DNA of 37,228 nt, taken from Aeromonas rivuli (lineage in GTDB: Bacteria > Pseudomonadota > Gammaproteobacteria > Enterobacterales > Aeromonadaceae). The notes under the pieces are model-generated. The model was not told the origin of the DNA. It saw only the letters and a list, made by a program, of their open reading frames with translations, and ran no database searches. A program made the translations under genes and the position numbers. Shown one piece after another: positions 16,430 to 24,665 of the stretch. The DNA lies in NCBI RefSeq assembly GCF_000820045.1, contig NZ_CDBJ01000023.1, positions 1-37,228 on the forward strand, in the 5' to 3' direction. Numbering within the stretch: the stretch's first letter is position 1; every line of letters begins with the position of its first letter.

Positions 16430-17296
16430 TGTGTTTCGCTTCCCCTGTTTCAGTTCACTGATCACGCCTTCCAGACTGCCGAGCCGGTGGGCCATGCCCA
16501 CGTCCACCGCCCGCTGGCCAATCAACACGCCACCTTTGCCGAAGTCGTTCAGGACCGTTTCCCGAGACACCCCCATATTGCGGGCCACCCGGTCGATAAA
16601 GATGTCTGCCAAGTTGTCCAGCTCGCTCTGGTATGCCTTGCGGCCCTCTTCGCTGGCCGGGTCCAACCGCTTGTTGGGCGATTGGCTGGATACGATTTCC
16701 AACACCTCGGTTTGGTCGGTGTCGCTTTTCTTGCGAGTGCGGAACGTCATCACGGTCCCGATGGAGCCAAGGCGGGCCGTGGCATCGATCACCACCTCAT
16801 CCGCCGCCGTGGCCACCCAGAACGCCGCCGAACACCCCGCACCGCCGATATACGCGACGATGGGTTTCCGACCGCGGGCCTGATAGATCATTTCCGCCAG
16901 CTCATGGATACCGTCAGCCTCACCGCCGGGCGAGTTGATATACAGCACCACGGACCGCACTGCCGGGTTGTCCATCGCGGCGTTGAAGTCCTTGGCCAGC
17001 ATCTGGGTGGACGTCCCGCCACAAATGGCGTGGAACATGGTGGCGTAACGGCTGATCACGCCATTGACATGCACCAGGGCGACGCCGCCGTCTCTGATCT
17101 CCATGCCCGGACTGACCGCCCGGCCGCCTTTCCCCTCCAGGGCAACCGGCCCCAGATGGTCAGCCAGCCCGGGCAGCGTGGACAAATCCAGATCGGCAAG
17201 GTCTCGGGCAGCCAAGCCGCCCATCACCTCCAACATGGCTTGATCCAGTGCCCAGGCTTTGGACATCAGGAAATTAAGGGCTAAGTGCTGTTTCAT
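15920..17296 (-). CDS. Capsid maturation protease, S49/ClpP fold, with fused scaffold (lambda gpC-like)
   Basis: A 458-aa protein. Residues about 60-285 form the S49 peptidase domain: VLYINSPGGEADGIHELAEM, then GGAGCSAAFWVATAADEVVI with the presumed nucleophilic Ser, and ARLGSIGTVMTF. The C-terminal part (290-458) is the scaffold. An internal ATG at 16429 with GGGGAAG upstream can produce the scaffold alone, as lambda Nu3 within C. It cleaves capsid-assembly proteins within the prohead. Confidence 0.92.
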   Translation of the reverse strand: MKQHLALNFLMSKAWALDQAMLEVMGGLAARDLADLDLSTLPGLADHLGPVALEGKGGRAVSPGMEIRDGGVALVHVNGVISRYATMFHAICGGTSTQMLAKDFNAAMDNPAVRSVVLYINSPGGEADGIHELAEMIYQARGRKPIVAYIGGAGCSAAFWVATAADEVVIDATARLGSIGTVMTFRTRKKSDTDQTEVLEIVSSQSPNKRLDPASEEGRKAYQSELDNLADIFIDRVARNMGVSRETVLNDFGKGGVLIGQRAVDVGMAHRLGSLEGVISELKQGKRNTMSKENKTGAAGESGQVLVLGLPGVSAGAMAADVIAAITAERPDVIEAIKAEQVPALALDHAAEIAKACADAGIPALSASLLTGGLTKASADERITQAKALKDTLSAAGLSASFDSLLACINDPIKMVGQAIHEVQASADESGTGSRVIRESAEQKGPELNAKDIYKNRR

Positions 17297-18780
17297 TCTT
17301 CACTGTCCCCGCTCTTCTCTGTCTCATCCTGACGAAACAGCCCGGCGAGATTGCCGGGCTGCTTGACGCCTTCTTCGTTGCAAATTTCCTCCCATCGCTT
17401 GAGGGCCTTCGCGTTACGCCTCATGTTGTCCTCAAGGTCGCGGCCATACTCGGCGGCCTCGGCCTCGGCGTTGGAAATATTGTTACTCACCGCCTTGTTA
17501 CGGGCGTTGATGTCCTGCTCTGGCTGCAAGTGCTTCCAGGCATCTGGACGAATGTCGAGCGACAGATAAGGCCACGGATTGGAGCCAAAGCCCGGGGCCT
17601 TCAGCCGACCAATCAGGACCGCATCTTCAATCACCCAGCGCCAGATAGTGAACGCCACCTGAAAGCCGGACAGGTTCGTTTGATCGAACGTAATTCCGCG
17701 GCGGTACTCGTTCAAAAATGCCCGGACCAAGCGGTCATTGAGGCCGTCCCAATCGCCGGTCAACAGGGGATAAGGGATCTCCAGTCCGGCCGCTTCTTGC
17801 AACGCCTGCCAGCGCACGAAATCCTTGTACCCTTGCCCAGTGTCATCCCCGTCAAAGAGATCCAGCTTTTCACCAGGAACGCCGCGCAGCATGGTCCCGG
17901 CAAACACACGCTCCACCTCTTCGGCGGGCTTGGAGTCATCAAACAACGGCTTCCCCGTGGCGGGGTCGAAGTCCCAGTCGTCGCCAAACTGCTCGCGGTA
18001 CAGGAAGCCCGTGAAGGCGCTCCGCTCTTTCTTGCGGATCAGTTCGGCGTCGTCGTACTCCTGAAACGTCCGGTCCTTTAACAGCGCCGCGGCCGTTTCC
18101 GGTTCAGCGCGAACCTGACCGGGGCGGGTCGGGTGATAGTGATGGATCACGTCACGGGCCGGGACCCGCTCCAAATCGGACAGGCTGACGGTCTCGATCC
18201 CGTCTTCCGGGTGCGCCCGATAGAACCAGTACGCGACCTTCAGTTTTCCGTCGAACTCTATCCCCTGCACAATCCGGCGGGTGGCACTGATCCGACGGTT
18301 GAGATCCAGGGGGCACAAATCGGCCTCCATGATCTCCACCTGTGTCGGCACCTGTAGCCCCGAGGAAAGCCGCCGACGCAACCGGCGAATGAAACACTCG
18401 CCAGACATACGGCGGGCTTTCACCGCCACATTGACGAGGGCCCCGAAATTCATGTCCCCCCAGGGGTCCAGCTCCAGCGATACAATCCGCCACAGCTCAT
18501 TAAGCTCCCGACGAAAGGCGTCATCCTGACACGTGCTGATCAGGGTAAAGCCCTTGCCGACCTCGTTGGTGGTGTTCTTGTTGATGGCCGACCGCAACAA
18601 CAGACTGTTGCGGTAGCCAGCCCGGGCGCGGTTGCGCAGTTGACGGCCAGAAACAGCAAGGGCCCGATTCGGGCCCATGCTGGGAGCATTCCAACCAATC
18701 GAGCGCGGGGCCCGTGTCGCCCCCTCATAGGGCTGGGATGCCTGAATCGGCCGCCCATCCAGTCCAATGATCACGCTCAC
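17293..18780 (-). CDS. Portal protein (lambda gpB-like)
   Basis: A 495-aa protein (lambda gpB is 533). Conserved features: LRNRARAGYRNSLLLRSAIN, near residue 48, then WGDMNFGALVNVAVKARRMS, the GECFIRR motif, and the late LIGRLKAPGFGSNPWPYLSL region. Twelve copies form the DNA entry channel. Its stop overlaps the protease start (4 bases), and its start overlaps the gpW-like stop. Confidence 0.95.
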   Translation of the reverse strand: MSVIIGLDGRPIQASQPYEGATRAPRSIGWNAPSMGPNRALAVSGRQLRNRARAGYRNSLLLRSAINKNTTNEVGKGFTLISTCQDDAFRRELNELWRIVSLELDPWGDMNFGALVNVAVKARRMSGECFIRRLRRRLSSGLQVPTQVEIMEADLCPLDLNRRISATRRIVQGIEFDGKLKVAYWFYRAHPEDGIETVSLSDLERVPARDVIHHYHPTRPGQVRAEPETAAALLKDRTFQEYDDAELIRKKERSAFTGFLYREQFGDDWDFDPATGKPLFDDSKPAEEVERVFAGTMLRGVPGEKLDLFDGDDTGQGYKDFVRWQALQEAAGLEIPYPLLTGDWDGLNDRLVRAFLNEYRRGITFDQTNLSGFQVAFTIWRWVIEDAVLIGRLKAPGFGSNPWPYLSLDIRPDAWKHLQPEQDINARNKAVSNNISNAEAEAAEYGRDLEDNMRRNAKALKRWEEICNEEGVKQPGNLAGLFRQDETEKSGDSEE

Positions 18781-18992
18781 CGGATCCCCCTATCCACACA
18801 GGTCCGAACACCCGCCAACGGGCTGGAGCGGGCCCCAGCACGCCGAGCCATCAGGCGGACAATATGTCGTTTCGCCTTCAGCAGGTCATCTATGGATCGG
18901 TATTGCACCTCTCGGCCGTCGATCCTGACCGTCAATTCACCGCTTGCGATGGCCTCATCAAGCGCGTTTACATCATCTTGAGTAAATGCCAC
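18777..18992 (-). CDS. Head-tail joining protein gpW-like (lambda W)
   Basis: A 71-aa protein (lambda gpW is 68). The sequence FTQDDVNALDEAIASGELTV, RIDGREVQYRSIDDLLKAKR is typical of gpW. It lies between terminase and portal as in lambda A-W-B. Confidence 0.92.
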   Translation of the reverse strand: MAFTQDDVNALDEAIASGELTVRIDGREVQYRSIDDLLKAKRHIVRLMARRAGARSSPLAGVRTCVDRGIR

Positions 18993-19000
18993 TGCTCACC

Positions 19001-21070
19001 TCACACACTGGACCGCCGACGGCGGCGGGTCGGTAATCGCTGCTGCTGCCCATCACTGGACAACAGCTCGCCGTTTTCATCAATCGGACGTGCCCACGGT
19101 GGGGCGTTATCCCAATCGACAATCTTGTCGGCCTTGATGTCGTAAATACAGGCCCAGCCATACACGAACAGATCGAAGGTTTCGTTCCTCGCCCCCTTAC
19201 TCACCTTGTCCCACTTGCCATCAGCGTCCCGCACCTCGGCGGTCAGCTCATCGAAGAAGGCTTCCGGGAGCCAGTTAGGGAAATGCACATAACGCCACCC
19301 GGGCGTGTCACGCTCAAGGGCATTACTGACCGTATCTTTGACCCGGTTCGTGTTGATAAAGAGCACCGGCACATCCCCCAGAGCGTTGGCCTTGCGGTCC
19401 TTGCGCTGGGTGTTGTCTGGATAACGCACCTCCACCAGGGGGCCAGATGGCCGCCCCTTAACCAGCATGAAGCGCCGGGCCAGCCCGACCGACTTCAGCT
19501 TGCGATAATAGGAATAGGCGTTATCCGTGACCCCATCTTCGCCGCCGCTATCGCACATCGTGCGATAGATAGGCATCATCCGGCCCGAGTCATCATCTAT
19601 CGGGTATGTCCGCTCGATCACCTTTTCGGTGATCAGGTCCCAGTCCTCCAGGTGAGTGGCAGGGTTAACCCGGACAAAAGCGTCCGGCTTGTCCTCCTGC
19701 ACCCGCTTTGATTTCTGGATGGCGAAGCGGTCAATCACCACGCATTCCAGATCAACGCCCCACCCCAGCACCATCACATCAAAGCGGGCCTTTTTGGCCC
19801 CGCCCTGCACATCGACTTGCGCCGTCATGAAACGCACCCACGGCGGCACCACCCGAACCCCCAGATCGGCGCGGCGCTCCATCAGCGCGTTGCCGTCGCG
19901 GTCCTGCTCCCGAGGCGGCGTGAATGGCCGCCCCTGATCGGTGTTCACCGTGGCCTGAAGGTCTTCCGTGTTGCCGGTCTTTTCATACTCACGCAACGCG
20001 GCCAACCACTTATAAACAAGCTGGTTCCACGTCTGAAAGGCAGCCGTCGGCCCCTTCTGCCAAAACGAGGCGACACGGGTTTCCCGCGGCGTCCCCAGTA
20101 ATCGGCCATCCTGATCCAGGGAGCAGCCTTGCGGCACCCAGAGGCCGCCGCTATTCAGCGCCAGCTTGAGGGCCACATTCCCCGCCAGTGGCTGATCTTC
20201 GCGCAGCTCCACCCCACAATGGGGGCACGGCATCACCACATCTTTCGAGGCGGTGGCCGGATCAGGCTGGTCCCTGTCCCACAGCAACAACGGGAAATCA
20301 GGCTCGAACCAGTCACCACAGTCCGGGCATTGCCACATAAACAAGCGGCGGTCGCCCTGATTGTAAAGGGACAGAATGCCGCGGGTCGGCGGCGCTTCAT
20401 GCGGGCTCGGCACCCGATAAGCAGGATCGGTAATCAAAAAGCCGGGGCTTGATTCAACCAGCACCATCCCCGACGACATGAACGTCTGTGTCCGTTTCCC
20501 CGCCAGAATGAACGCCGAGCCCTCGCCGTCGATGTCTTGCGGCATACGGTCGTAATCCGTCAGCGCCACCCGTTTCCAGTCCGAACTGGCGAAGATGTTT
20601 TTCGATGGCCACCCAATTTTCAGGAAGTTGCCAGAGCGAAACACCTTGTCGTGGACGTTGTTGTCGTGGGCCCGCGGCGACATAGCCGAGCGCACTTCCG
20701 GGCTTGCGTAAAACTCCCGAGAAAGGCGCTTTTTGCTGTGCTCGGCGGCCTTGTCCTGGCTGATCTGCACTAACAGAAAATCGGCCGGGTCGTTGACGAT
20801 GGTGTCACACACCCACCCATCAACGAGGGAAACCGTCTTCGCTGTTCGGGCGGGGCCGACAAACACCACGGCGTCATATAACCGGGACTTGAGGCAGTCC
20901 ATCGGCTCGTGCATGTACGGCACCAAGTCACCATCCCAAGGCACCATCGACCCGCTTTGTTCCACATACAGCAGGCGGCGGGCGCTTTGGGATACCGGCT
21001 CACGATTGGGCGGGCGGACAATGGTGATCACATCACGCCGGACACGGCCCGGCTTGGCGTAATTAGCCAT
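19001..21070 (-). CDS. Terminase large subunit (lambda gpA family)
   Basis: A 689-aa protein (lambda gpA is 641). An N-terminal ATPase with a Walker A-like VGPARTAKT near residue 92, and a Walker B-like VLVESSPGF around 200. Cys pairs at CPDC (about 245) and CPHC (about 280) may bind zinc. The nuclease domain follows around FMTAQVDVQ (about 410). It translocates and cuts DNA at cos. Its start overlaps the small-subunit stop by eight bases. Confidence 0.95.
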   Translation of the reverse strand: MANYAKPGRVRRDVITIVRPPNREPVSQSARRLLYVEQSGSMVPWDGDLVPYMHEPMDCLKSRLYDAVVFVGPARTAKTVSLVDGWVCDTIVNDPADFLLVQISQDKAAEHSKKRLSREFYASPEVRSAMSPRAHDNNVHDKVFRSGNFLKIGWPSKNIFASSDWKRVALTDYDRMPQDIDGEGSAFILAGKRTQTFMSSGMVLVESSPGFLITDPAYRVPSPHEAPPTRGILSLYNQGDRRLFMWQCPDCGDWFEPDFPLLLWDRDQPDPATASKDVVMPCPHCGVELREDQPLAGNVALKLALNSGGLWVPQGCSLDQDGRLLGTPRETRVASFWQKGPTAAFQTWNQLVYKWLAALREYEKTGNTEDLQATVNTDQGRPFTPPREQDRDGNALMERRADLGVRVVPPWVRFMTAQVDVQGGAKKARFDVMVLGWGVDLECVVIDRFAIQKSKRVQEDKPDAFVRVNPATHLEDWDLITEKVIERTYPIDDDSGRMMPIYRTMCDSGGEDGVTDNAYSYYRKLKSVGLARRFMLVKGRPSGPLVEVRYPDNTQRKDRKANALGDVPVLFINTNRVKDTVSNALERDTPGWRYVHFPNWLPEAFFDELTAEVRDADGKWDKVSKGARNETFDLFVYGWACIYDIKADKIVDWDNAPPWARPIDENGELLSSDGQQQRLPTRRRRRSSV

Positions 21071-21560
21071 TGTCGTCCACCTCTAATAACTCGCTATACA
21101 GTTGATTCCTGAACTCGTCCGCGGTCCTTTCCAGCTCTTCAAGCTGGGGCGCGCTGAACGTCCGGCGGCGTTCCATTCGGTCCGGCAAGGACTCGAAGAA
21201 CGACACCACTTTTTTCAATACCCGCGACAAGTCGTCGCGGTACTCTCCAACCGGGATCAGGTCCCCGATCTCGCGCTGAAACTTGAGCCGCTCATTCTCG
21301 GACTGATACCACTCCTTCCGATCTTTCGGGGGCATCTTGTCCGGTTGATGGCTGGCGGCGGTTTGCTCACCCCCACCCTGAAACAGAGCCGGGCCAACAT
21401 CGGCCAGCAGGTACACCGGGGCATTCCCCCGGGTGCCCTTGGGCTGAACGCCTGCTTCACGCAGGCGCTTTCGTACTGTGTCGCGGCTCATCCCGAACGC
21501 TTCCGCGATCCGGGTGATATTCCAGGCGTAGGCGTCGCCGATATGGGTCACGTCTGCCAT
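21063..21560 (-). CDS. Terminase small subunit (lambda Nu1-like)
   Basis: A 165-aa protein (lambda gpNu1 is 181). The N-terminal winged helix-turn-helix (ITRIAEAFGMSRDTVRKRLR) binds the packaging site. Residues about 90-165 provide the linker and the segment that contacts the large subunit. A related stand-alone HTH protein (24662-24868) shares about half of the residues over 50 positions of this DNA-binding domain. Confidence 0.92.
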   Translation of the reverse strand: MADVTHIGDAYAWNITRIAEAFGMSRDTVRKRLREAGVQPKGTRGNAPVYLLADVGPALFQGGGEQTAASHQPDKMPPKDRKEWYQSENERLKFQREIGDLIPVGEYRDDLSRVLKKVVSFFESLPDRMERRRTFSAPQLEELERTADEFRNQLYSELLEVDDNG

Positions 21561-21594
21561 GTTGACCGCTCCACCCTGACACTCACAAAAAGGC

Positions 21595-21666
21595 GGCCTC
21601 TGGAAAAGTTGCTATTGCCCGAAGGCTGGCACTGTGTGCATGGCGCTAACTGTGATTCCAGAGGCC
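21595..21666. repeat. 11-bp perfect inverted repeat upstream of terminase (cos region candidate)
   Basis: GGCCTCTGGAA (21595-21605) and TTCCAGAGGCC (21656-21666) flank 50 bases. On the minus strand the second arm is followed by GCC and TTTTT, so the whole could also act as a large terminator or a structured RNA. Position between lysis genes and Nu1-like terminase is where lambda-type phages keep cos. Confidence 0.55.
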
Positions 21667-21682
21667 AAACCTGAAACGCTCC

Positions 21683-21898
21683 TTAGCGGGGTGCAGTTGC
21701 ACACTCGCGCAGGTCGTGGATGTAGTTCACCAGCTCGCCCAGCGCCTCACCGGACAAGCAAGCCCCGCCGTCACTGCTTTGGCTCCACTGGAGCCTTGGC
21801 GGTGTCGGATCGCACAACGGGCGAGGCGTCGGCAGCGGGGCGCTCTGACATGCCGTCAGGCTGACCGAACAGATCAGCAAAAGCGCGGGCCGGGTCAT
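21683..21898 (-). CDS. Rz1-like outer-membrane spanin lipoprotein
   Basis: A 71-aa protein: an N-terminal signal peptide ending in the lipobox (MTRPALLLICSVSLTACQSA) followed by a Pro-rich stretch (PLPTPRPLCDPTPPR). This combination, and overlap out of frame with the preceding small gene, is the signature of Rz1. Spanins disrupt the outer membrane at the final step of lysis. An earlier in-frame ATG at 21952 would place the signal peptide internally, so 21898 is preferred. Confidence 0.75.
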   Translation of the reverse strand: MTRPALLLICSVSLTACQSAPLPTPRPLCDPTPPRLQWSQSSDGGACLSGEALGELVNYIHDLRECATAPR

Positions 21899-22022
21899 CT
21901 GCCACCGCGGCCCGGCGCTCTTCACGCCGCAATTGCTTGCGCTCTTGGTCATATCGATCCCACCGCGCCAACAGGCGCTTAAAGAGTTCGGCGAAGCTGC
22001 TCAGGGTCGTTAGCCATCCCAT
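21771..22022 (-). CDS. Rz-like partner of the spanin (putative)
   Basis: An 83-aa charged, helical protein (RWDRYDQERKQLRREERRAA) overlapping the Rz1-like gene in another frame, as Rz does. The N-terminus (MGWLTTLSSFAELFKRLLAR) is amphipathic and only weakly hydrophobic, so the expected membrane anchor is not clear. It may be a divergent inner-membrane spanin or an unrelated small lysis-region protein. Confidence 0.5.
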   Translation of the reverse strand: MGWLTTLSSFAELFKRLLARWDRYDQERKQLRREERRAAVADDPARAFADLFGQPDGMSERPAADASPVVRSDTAKAPVEPKQ

Positions 22023-22320
22023 TCGCGGATCTCCGGTAGTTCCCCGCCAGCACCTGGAGCAAGCGGATCGCCCAGGCGGGCAACCGCGCCACCCACTGCG
22101 GCGGCACCCAGGCCATGACTTGGGTCAGCACCCACGCCACTAGGCCGATAATGGCCACCCATTTGGCGGCCGCCTCGCCGCCGACGAACACCGCCAGCAG
22201 GCCAAACAGATCGAAATCAGGCGGCGGCATTGCTGCCGCATCCGTCGCATGGGCAGGCACCGACAGCGCCAGCACCCCGAACACCATCGCCCAGCACATC
22301 ACAAGTTTTCGCATTGCCAT
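21979..22320 (-). CDS. Membrane protein in the lysis region (candidate holin or accessory)
   Basis: A 113-aa protein with an N-terminal signal-like hydrophobic segment (VMCWAMVFGVLALSVPAHA) and a second segment (KWVAIIGLVAWVLTQVMAWV) followed by another semi-hydrophobic stretch. The ATG at 22320 is best placed relative to GGGAG upstream. It overlaps the end of the methyltransferase by about 22 bases. Membrane topology and place suggest holin or holin-like function, but a second candidate lies at 23562-23837. Confidence 0.55.
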   Translation of the reverse strand: MAMRKLVMCWAMVFGVLALSVPAHATDAAAMPPPDFDLFGLLAVFVGGEAAAKWVAIIGLVAWVLTQVMAWVPPQWVARLPAWAIRLLQVLAGNYRRSANGMANDPEQLRRTL

Positions 22321-23024
22321 TCGCATTGTCTCCCGTTGAGGTAAGCGTGAGCGTCAGGCGACACGTCATTTCCCAGCGCCTGACGCGACTGACGGGCAGC
22401 CGATACCAACACGGCACCGGACCCGAAGAACGCATCGGCCACCACCTCGCCGGGCTGGCTGCTTTGCTGGATCAGAATGTCGAAGAGTTCGACCGGCTTT
22501 TCGGTCGGATAGCCGCCACGGATACGCTTGACCGGGATCAGGTCTGGCATGTCGGACGGGTCAACACTCTCCACCTCTTTCACCTTCAGCACATCCGGGA
22601 TCCCGAGGTGGTTCAGCTTGCGCTTGCCCTTCTCGAAAAACAGGATGAACTCGCACTTTGCCCGGTAGTGGTAGCCCATGCCGATGGCGCACTTGTCCCA
22701 CACCACCGGTTTCCAGAACGTGAACCCGGCGGCCTCGGCCAGCGGCTTAACGTGAAACATCGTTTCCTGATCGCACATCAGGTAAAAATGGCGGTTCTTT
22801 TTGAGCACCCGGAACACCTCCGCGAAAAACTCGGGGAAGCGGTCGTTCGGGAAAATGCTGAACCACCGGTTACTGGATCCCTTGCTCTCCTTGAGCCGGG
22901 TCGTGGTGCCGCGGGCGCGGTGTTTCTCCAGCGACTCGTAAGGCGGATCCGTAATCATCAGATCGACACTGTTATCCGGCAGGCTTTTCAGCCACGCCAC
23001 CGCATCCATTTGCGCAAGCTGCAT
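22299..23024 (-). CDS. DNA methyltransferase (beta-class, DPPY)
   Basis: A 241-aa methyltransferase. Motif IV DPPY lies near residue 27 (DLMITDPPYESL) and the SAM-binding FFGSGAVLVSAARQSRQALG lies near residue 205. This IV-before-I order defines the beta class; DPPY suggests N6-adenine or N4-cytosine as the target. No nuclease partner is nearby, so it is an orphan. It sits between lysis genes and may protect phage DNA or alter late transcription. ATG at 23024 with AGAGGT upstream. Confidence 0.9.
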   Translation of the reverse strand: MQLAQMDAVAWLKSLPDNSVDLMITDPPYESLEKHRARGTTTRLKESKGSSNRWFSIFPNDRFPEFFAEVFRVLKKNRHFYLMCDQETMFHVKPLAEAAGFTFWKPVVWDKCAIGMGYHYRAKCEFILFFEKGKRKLNHLGIPDVLKVKEVESVDPSDMPDLIPVKRIRGGYPTEKPVELFDILIQQSSQPGEVVADAFFGSGAVLVSAARQSRQALGNDVSPDAHAYLNGRQCEWQCENL

Positions 23025-23038
23025 TCCGTGACCTCTGC

Positions 23039-23066
23039 AAAAAAAAGAGGGAGGCCGAAGCCTCCC
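23039..23066 (-). terminator. Strong intrinsic terminator (UUCG tetraloop)
   Basis: Minus-strand stem GGGAGGC, loop TTCG, GCCTCCC, then TCTTTTTTTT. It lies between the lysozyme-like gene and the methyltransferase. Confidence 0.9.
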
Positions 23067-23077
23067 AAACGCTCTTA

Positions 23078-23569
23078 CTACCGAAACAGATCGGCGGGGT
23101 AGTTGCGGACGAACTCCGCTTCCGTGCCCGCCCCTTGGGCCGTGTTGTAGTGGCGCTTCCAGTACCGCGCCAACCCATCCACATCCCCCGCCGCGGGTAA
23201 CGACTCTTTCACCCGCAGGTAATGCACCCGGCACATGGCCACGGCATACGGCAGATTGCCGATCAACTCGCAGTCAGGAGGGCACCCCTTGGCCGCCAGC
23301 GTCTGGCGAGCCTCGCCGGACATGATGCCAACCAGCAGGACCTTGAGGTCCTTACGATAGGCGATGTAGTTCAACCAGATGTCGCGGTGGGTGGCTGGTT
23401 CCATCTGGGCGATGCCCAGCGCCGGGCCCTGCCCCAACTGCTTCAAATATTCCGCGTGGGATTCTTGGGTGATGGTGCCCATCACCAACTGTTCCGCCGC
23501 GGCACTGTGCAACCCGAGCCCCTTCAGGGTCGGGCGTACTACCAATTCGAGAAGATGTTTTTTATTCAC
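23078..23569 (-). CDS. Endolysin, SLT/lysozyme-like
   Basis: A 163-aa protein with an SLT-like arrangement: MGTITQESHAEYLKQLGQGP followed by ALGIAQMEPAT. The Glu in TQES is the likely catalytic residue and GIAQMEP matches the GxxQxxP motif of lytic transglycosylases. There is no clear signal peptide, so release would depend on a holin. It follows the holin-like gene with an eight-base overlap, as typical of lysis cassettes. Confidence 0.8.
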   Translation of the reverse strand: MNKKHLLELVVRPTLKGLGLHSAAAEQLVMGTITQESHAEYLKQLGQGPALGIAQMEPATHRDIWLNYIAYRKDLKVLLVGIMSGEARQTLAAKGCPPDCELIGNLPYAVAMCRVHYLRVKESLPAAGDVDGLARYWKRHYNTAQGAGTEAEFVRNYPADLFR

Positions 23570-23837
23570 GCTGGCCCCCTAAATCGCCTTTTCGCTTGCC
23601 TCGGATGTCCTTCCAGATGTCCCAGCCGAACCGCGCCAACACGACAAGGAAACCGCCCACCGTTGTGATGTCGGCCACCGTGATCTGGATGTGCGGCAAC
23701 TGCACCGGGTACTGAAGAAGGCTGACCGTTCCGGCCACATCACTGGTGGCCGCTTGTACTTTTTCGCTCAGACTGCTAAGGCCCACACCGGTCCCCCCGA
23801 CGTAAGCGATGACGCGCCCGGTGTCCCATTGCCACAT
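23562..23837 (-). CDS. Holin-like membrane protein
   Basis: A 91-aa protein from ATG at 23837. Hydrophobic segments occur near residues 7-25 (weak) and 55-75 (ITVADITTVGGFLVVLARFG), with a basic C-terminus (KDIRGKRKGDLGGQRE). Size, membrane segments and overlap with the endolysin suggest a holin. An upstream in-frame start at 23915 would pass through the terminator, so it is not preferred. Confidence 0.65.
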   Translation of the reverse strand: MWQWDTGRVIAYVGGTGVGLSSLSEKVQAATSDVAGTVSLLQYPVQLPHIQITVADITTVGGFLVVLARFGWDIWKDIRGKRKGDLGGQRE

Positions 23838-23862
23838 CAATCGACCGCCCTTTTTCAGATAC

Positions 23863-23887
23863 AAAAAAACCCGGCAAGAGCCGGGTT
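23863..23887 (-). terminator. Intrinsic terminator between late promoter region and lysis genes
   Basis: Minus-strand stem AACCCGGC, loop TCTT, GCCGGGTT, then TTTTT. It is placed about 80-110 bases downstream of the operator pair and just before the holin-like gene. This resembles lambda tR', the terminator that Q must overcome to express late genes. Confidence 0.85.
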
Positions 23888-24020
23888 TAGGTTGAAAGCG
23901 TGGCGCTACAAGCACACCAACACCACGTTATGGCGAAGCCTATCGCAAAGTGCCAACGAAAATCAACACATTATGTGTAATCGCACACGATAGGTGTAAA
24001 ACCAATTCACTGAAAAACCG
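23888..24020 (-). promoter_or_regulatory. Late promoter region with two CI-type operators
   Basis: Two inverted repeats with five-base spacers: AACAC-N5-GTGTAA at 23965-23980 and CACAC-N5-GTGTAA at 23984-23999, about 19 bases apart. A good -10 candidate on the minus strand (CATAAT) lies within the first repeat, and TTTACA lies upstream with a 19-base spacing. They match operators in the CI/Cro region, suggesting that the repressor shuts off this promoter directly. A terminator follows at 23863-23887, so the unit probably needs antitermination. Confidence 0.65.
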
Positions 24021-24024
24021 TTTT

Positions 24025-24393
24025 TTATTCGGTGTGACCGGTCACATTTAGCCGCAGATCAAGGGCGCGGCGGGTATGGAAGCAATCGCCATCCCCTTTA
24101 AACAGCCCCCCGCACCCTTCCGGCAACGCCGACCCACACTTCCGGCACGACCCCAGCTTGGCGATCTGCCGCTCCAGGCGGGCGCAGTCTTCCCGGATCA
24201 GGGTGTCGATATACTCATCCACGCTATAGGGCCCCCGTATCCCGCCCCGCACATGCCGGGCCTCATCCAGTTGGCGCTGGACGGGCGGGGACAACCGAAC
24301 CTCGATCACCTTTATTCCGAGCTGGCGCATTCTCTCCCGGGAGCGCCGCTTACGCTCGCCCGCGGGGACCGGCGACCGCTTTCCCCCGCTCAC
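24025..24393 (-). CDS. RHH-like protein with C-terminal zinc ribbon
   Basis: A 122-aa protein from a GTG at 24393, which overlaps the upstream stop as GTGA and has GGAGGG upstream. Residues about 28-70 (KVIEVRLSPPVQRQLDEARH) look like a ribbon-helix-helix DNA-binding domain. The C-terminal part has a CRKCG ... EGCGG ... GDCFHTRR pattern that could bind zinc. The family is not recognised. It is the last gene of the early operon, just before the late promoter. Confidence 0.65.
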   Translation of the reverse strand: MSGGKRSPVPAGERKRRSRERMRQLGIKVIEVRLSPPVQRQLDEARHVRGGIRGPYSVDEYIDTLIREDCARLERQIAKLGSCRKCGSALPEGCGGLFKGDGDCFHTRRALDLRLNVTGHTE

Positions 24394-24665
24394 CGTTCGC
24401 CCTCCTGTGTCTCCCCCTCTGCTGCATCCGGGGCGGCCAGCAAGTACACCACCTTCACCGGGGACGGCAACTTGGCCGCCGCCAGCGATACCCCGCAGTA
24501 AAAGCCGACACCAACCAGCACCGACAGCGCGAACAGAGCCCACACTAGCCCCAGCGAACGCAGCCCCCCCAGGGTGCCGAGCGCCGCCACCTTGCCCAAC
24601 TCCAACCACATCCCGCGGCGGTCGCCTTTGCGCCACGCATCCCGAACGGTTTCCATCATCATCAC
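24390..24665 (-). CDS. Small membrane protein
   Basis: A 91-aa protein starting MMMMETVRDAWRKGDRRGMW, with hydrophobic segments at about 36-62 (GLVWALFALSVLVGVGFYCG). Both ends overlap neighbours by four bases. No family is recognised. A role in superinfection exclusion is possible for such early membrane proteins but is not shown. Confidence 0.6.
   Translation of the reverse strand: MMMMETVRDAWRKGDRRGMWLELGKVAALGTLGGLRSLGLVWALFALSVLVGVGFYCGVSLAAAKLPSPVKVVYLLAAPDAAEGETQEGER

Noticed and set aside
16250..17284. 344-aa open frame on the plus strand
   Set aside because: Antisense to the well-supported protease/scaffold gene; His- and Arg-rich sequence typical of shadow frames.
23838..23915. 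Longer N-terminus for the holin-like protein starting at 23915
   Set aside because: It would translate through the terminator hairpin and adds a non-family-like segment; ATG 23837 is preferred.
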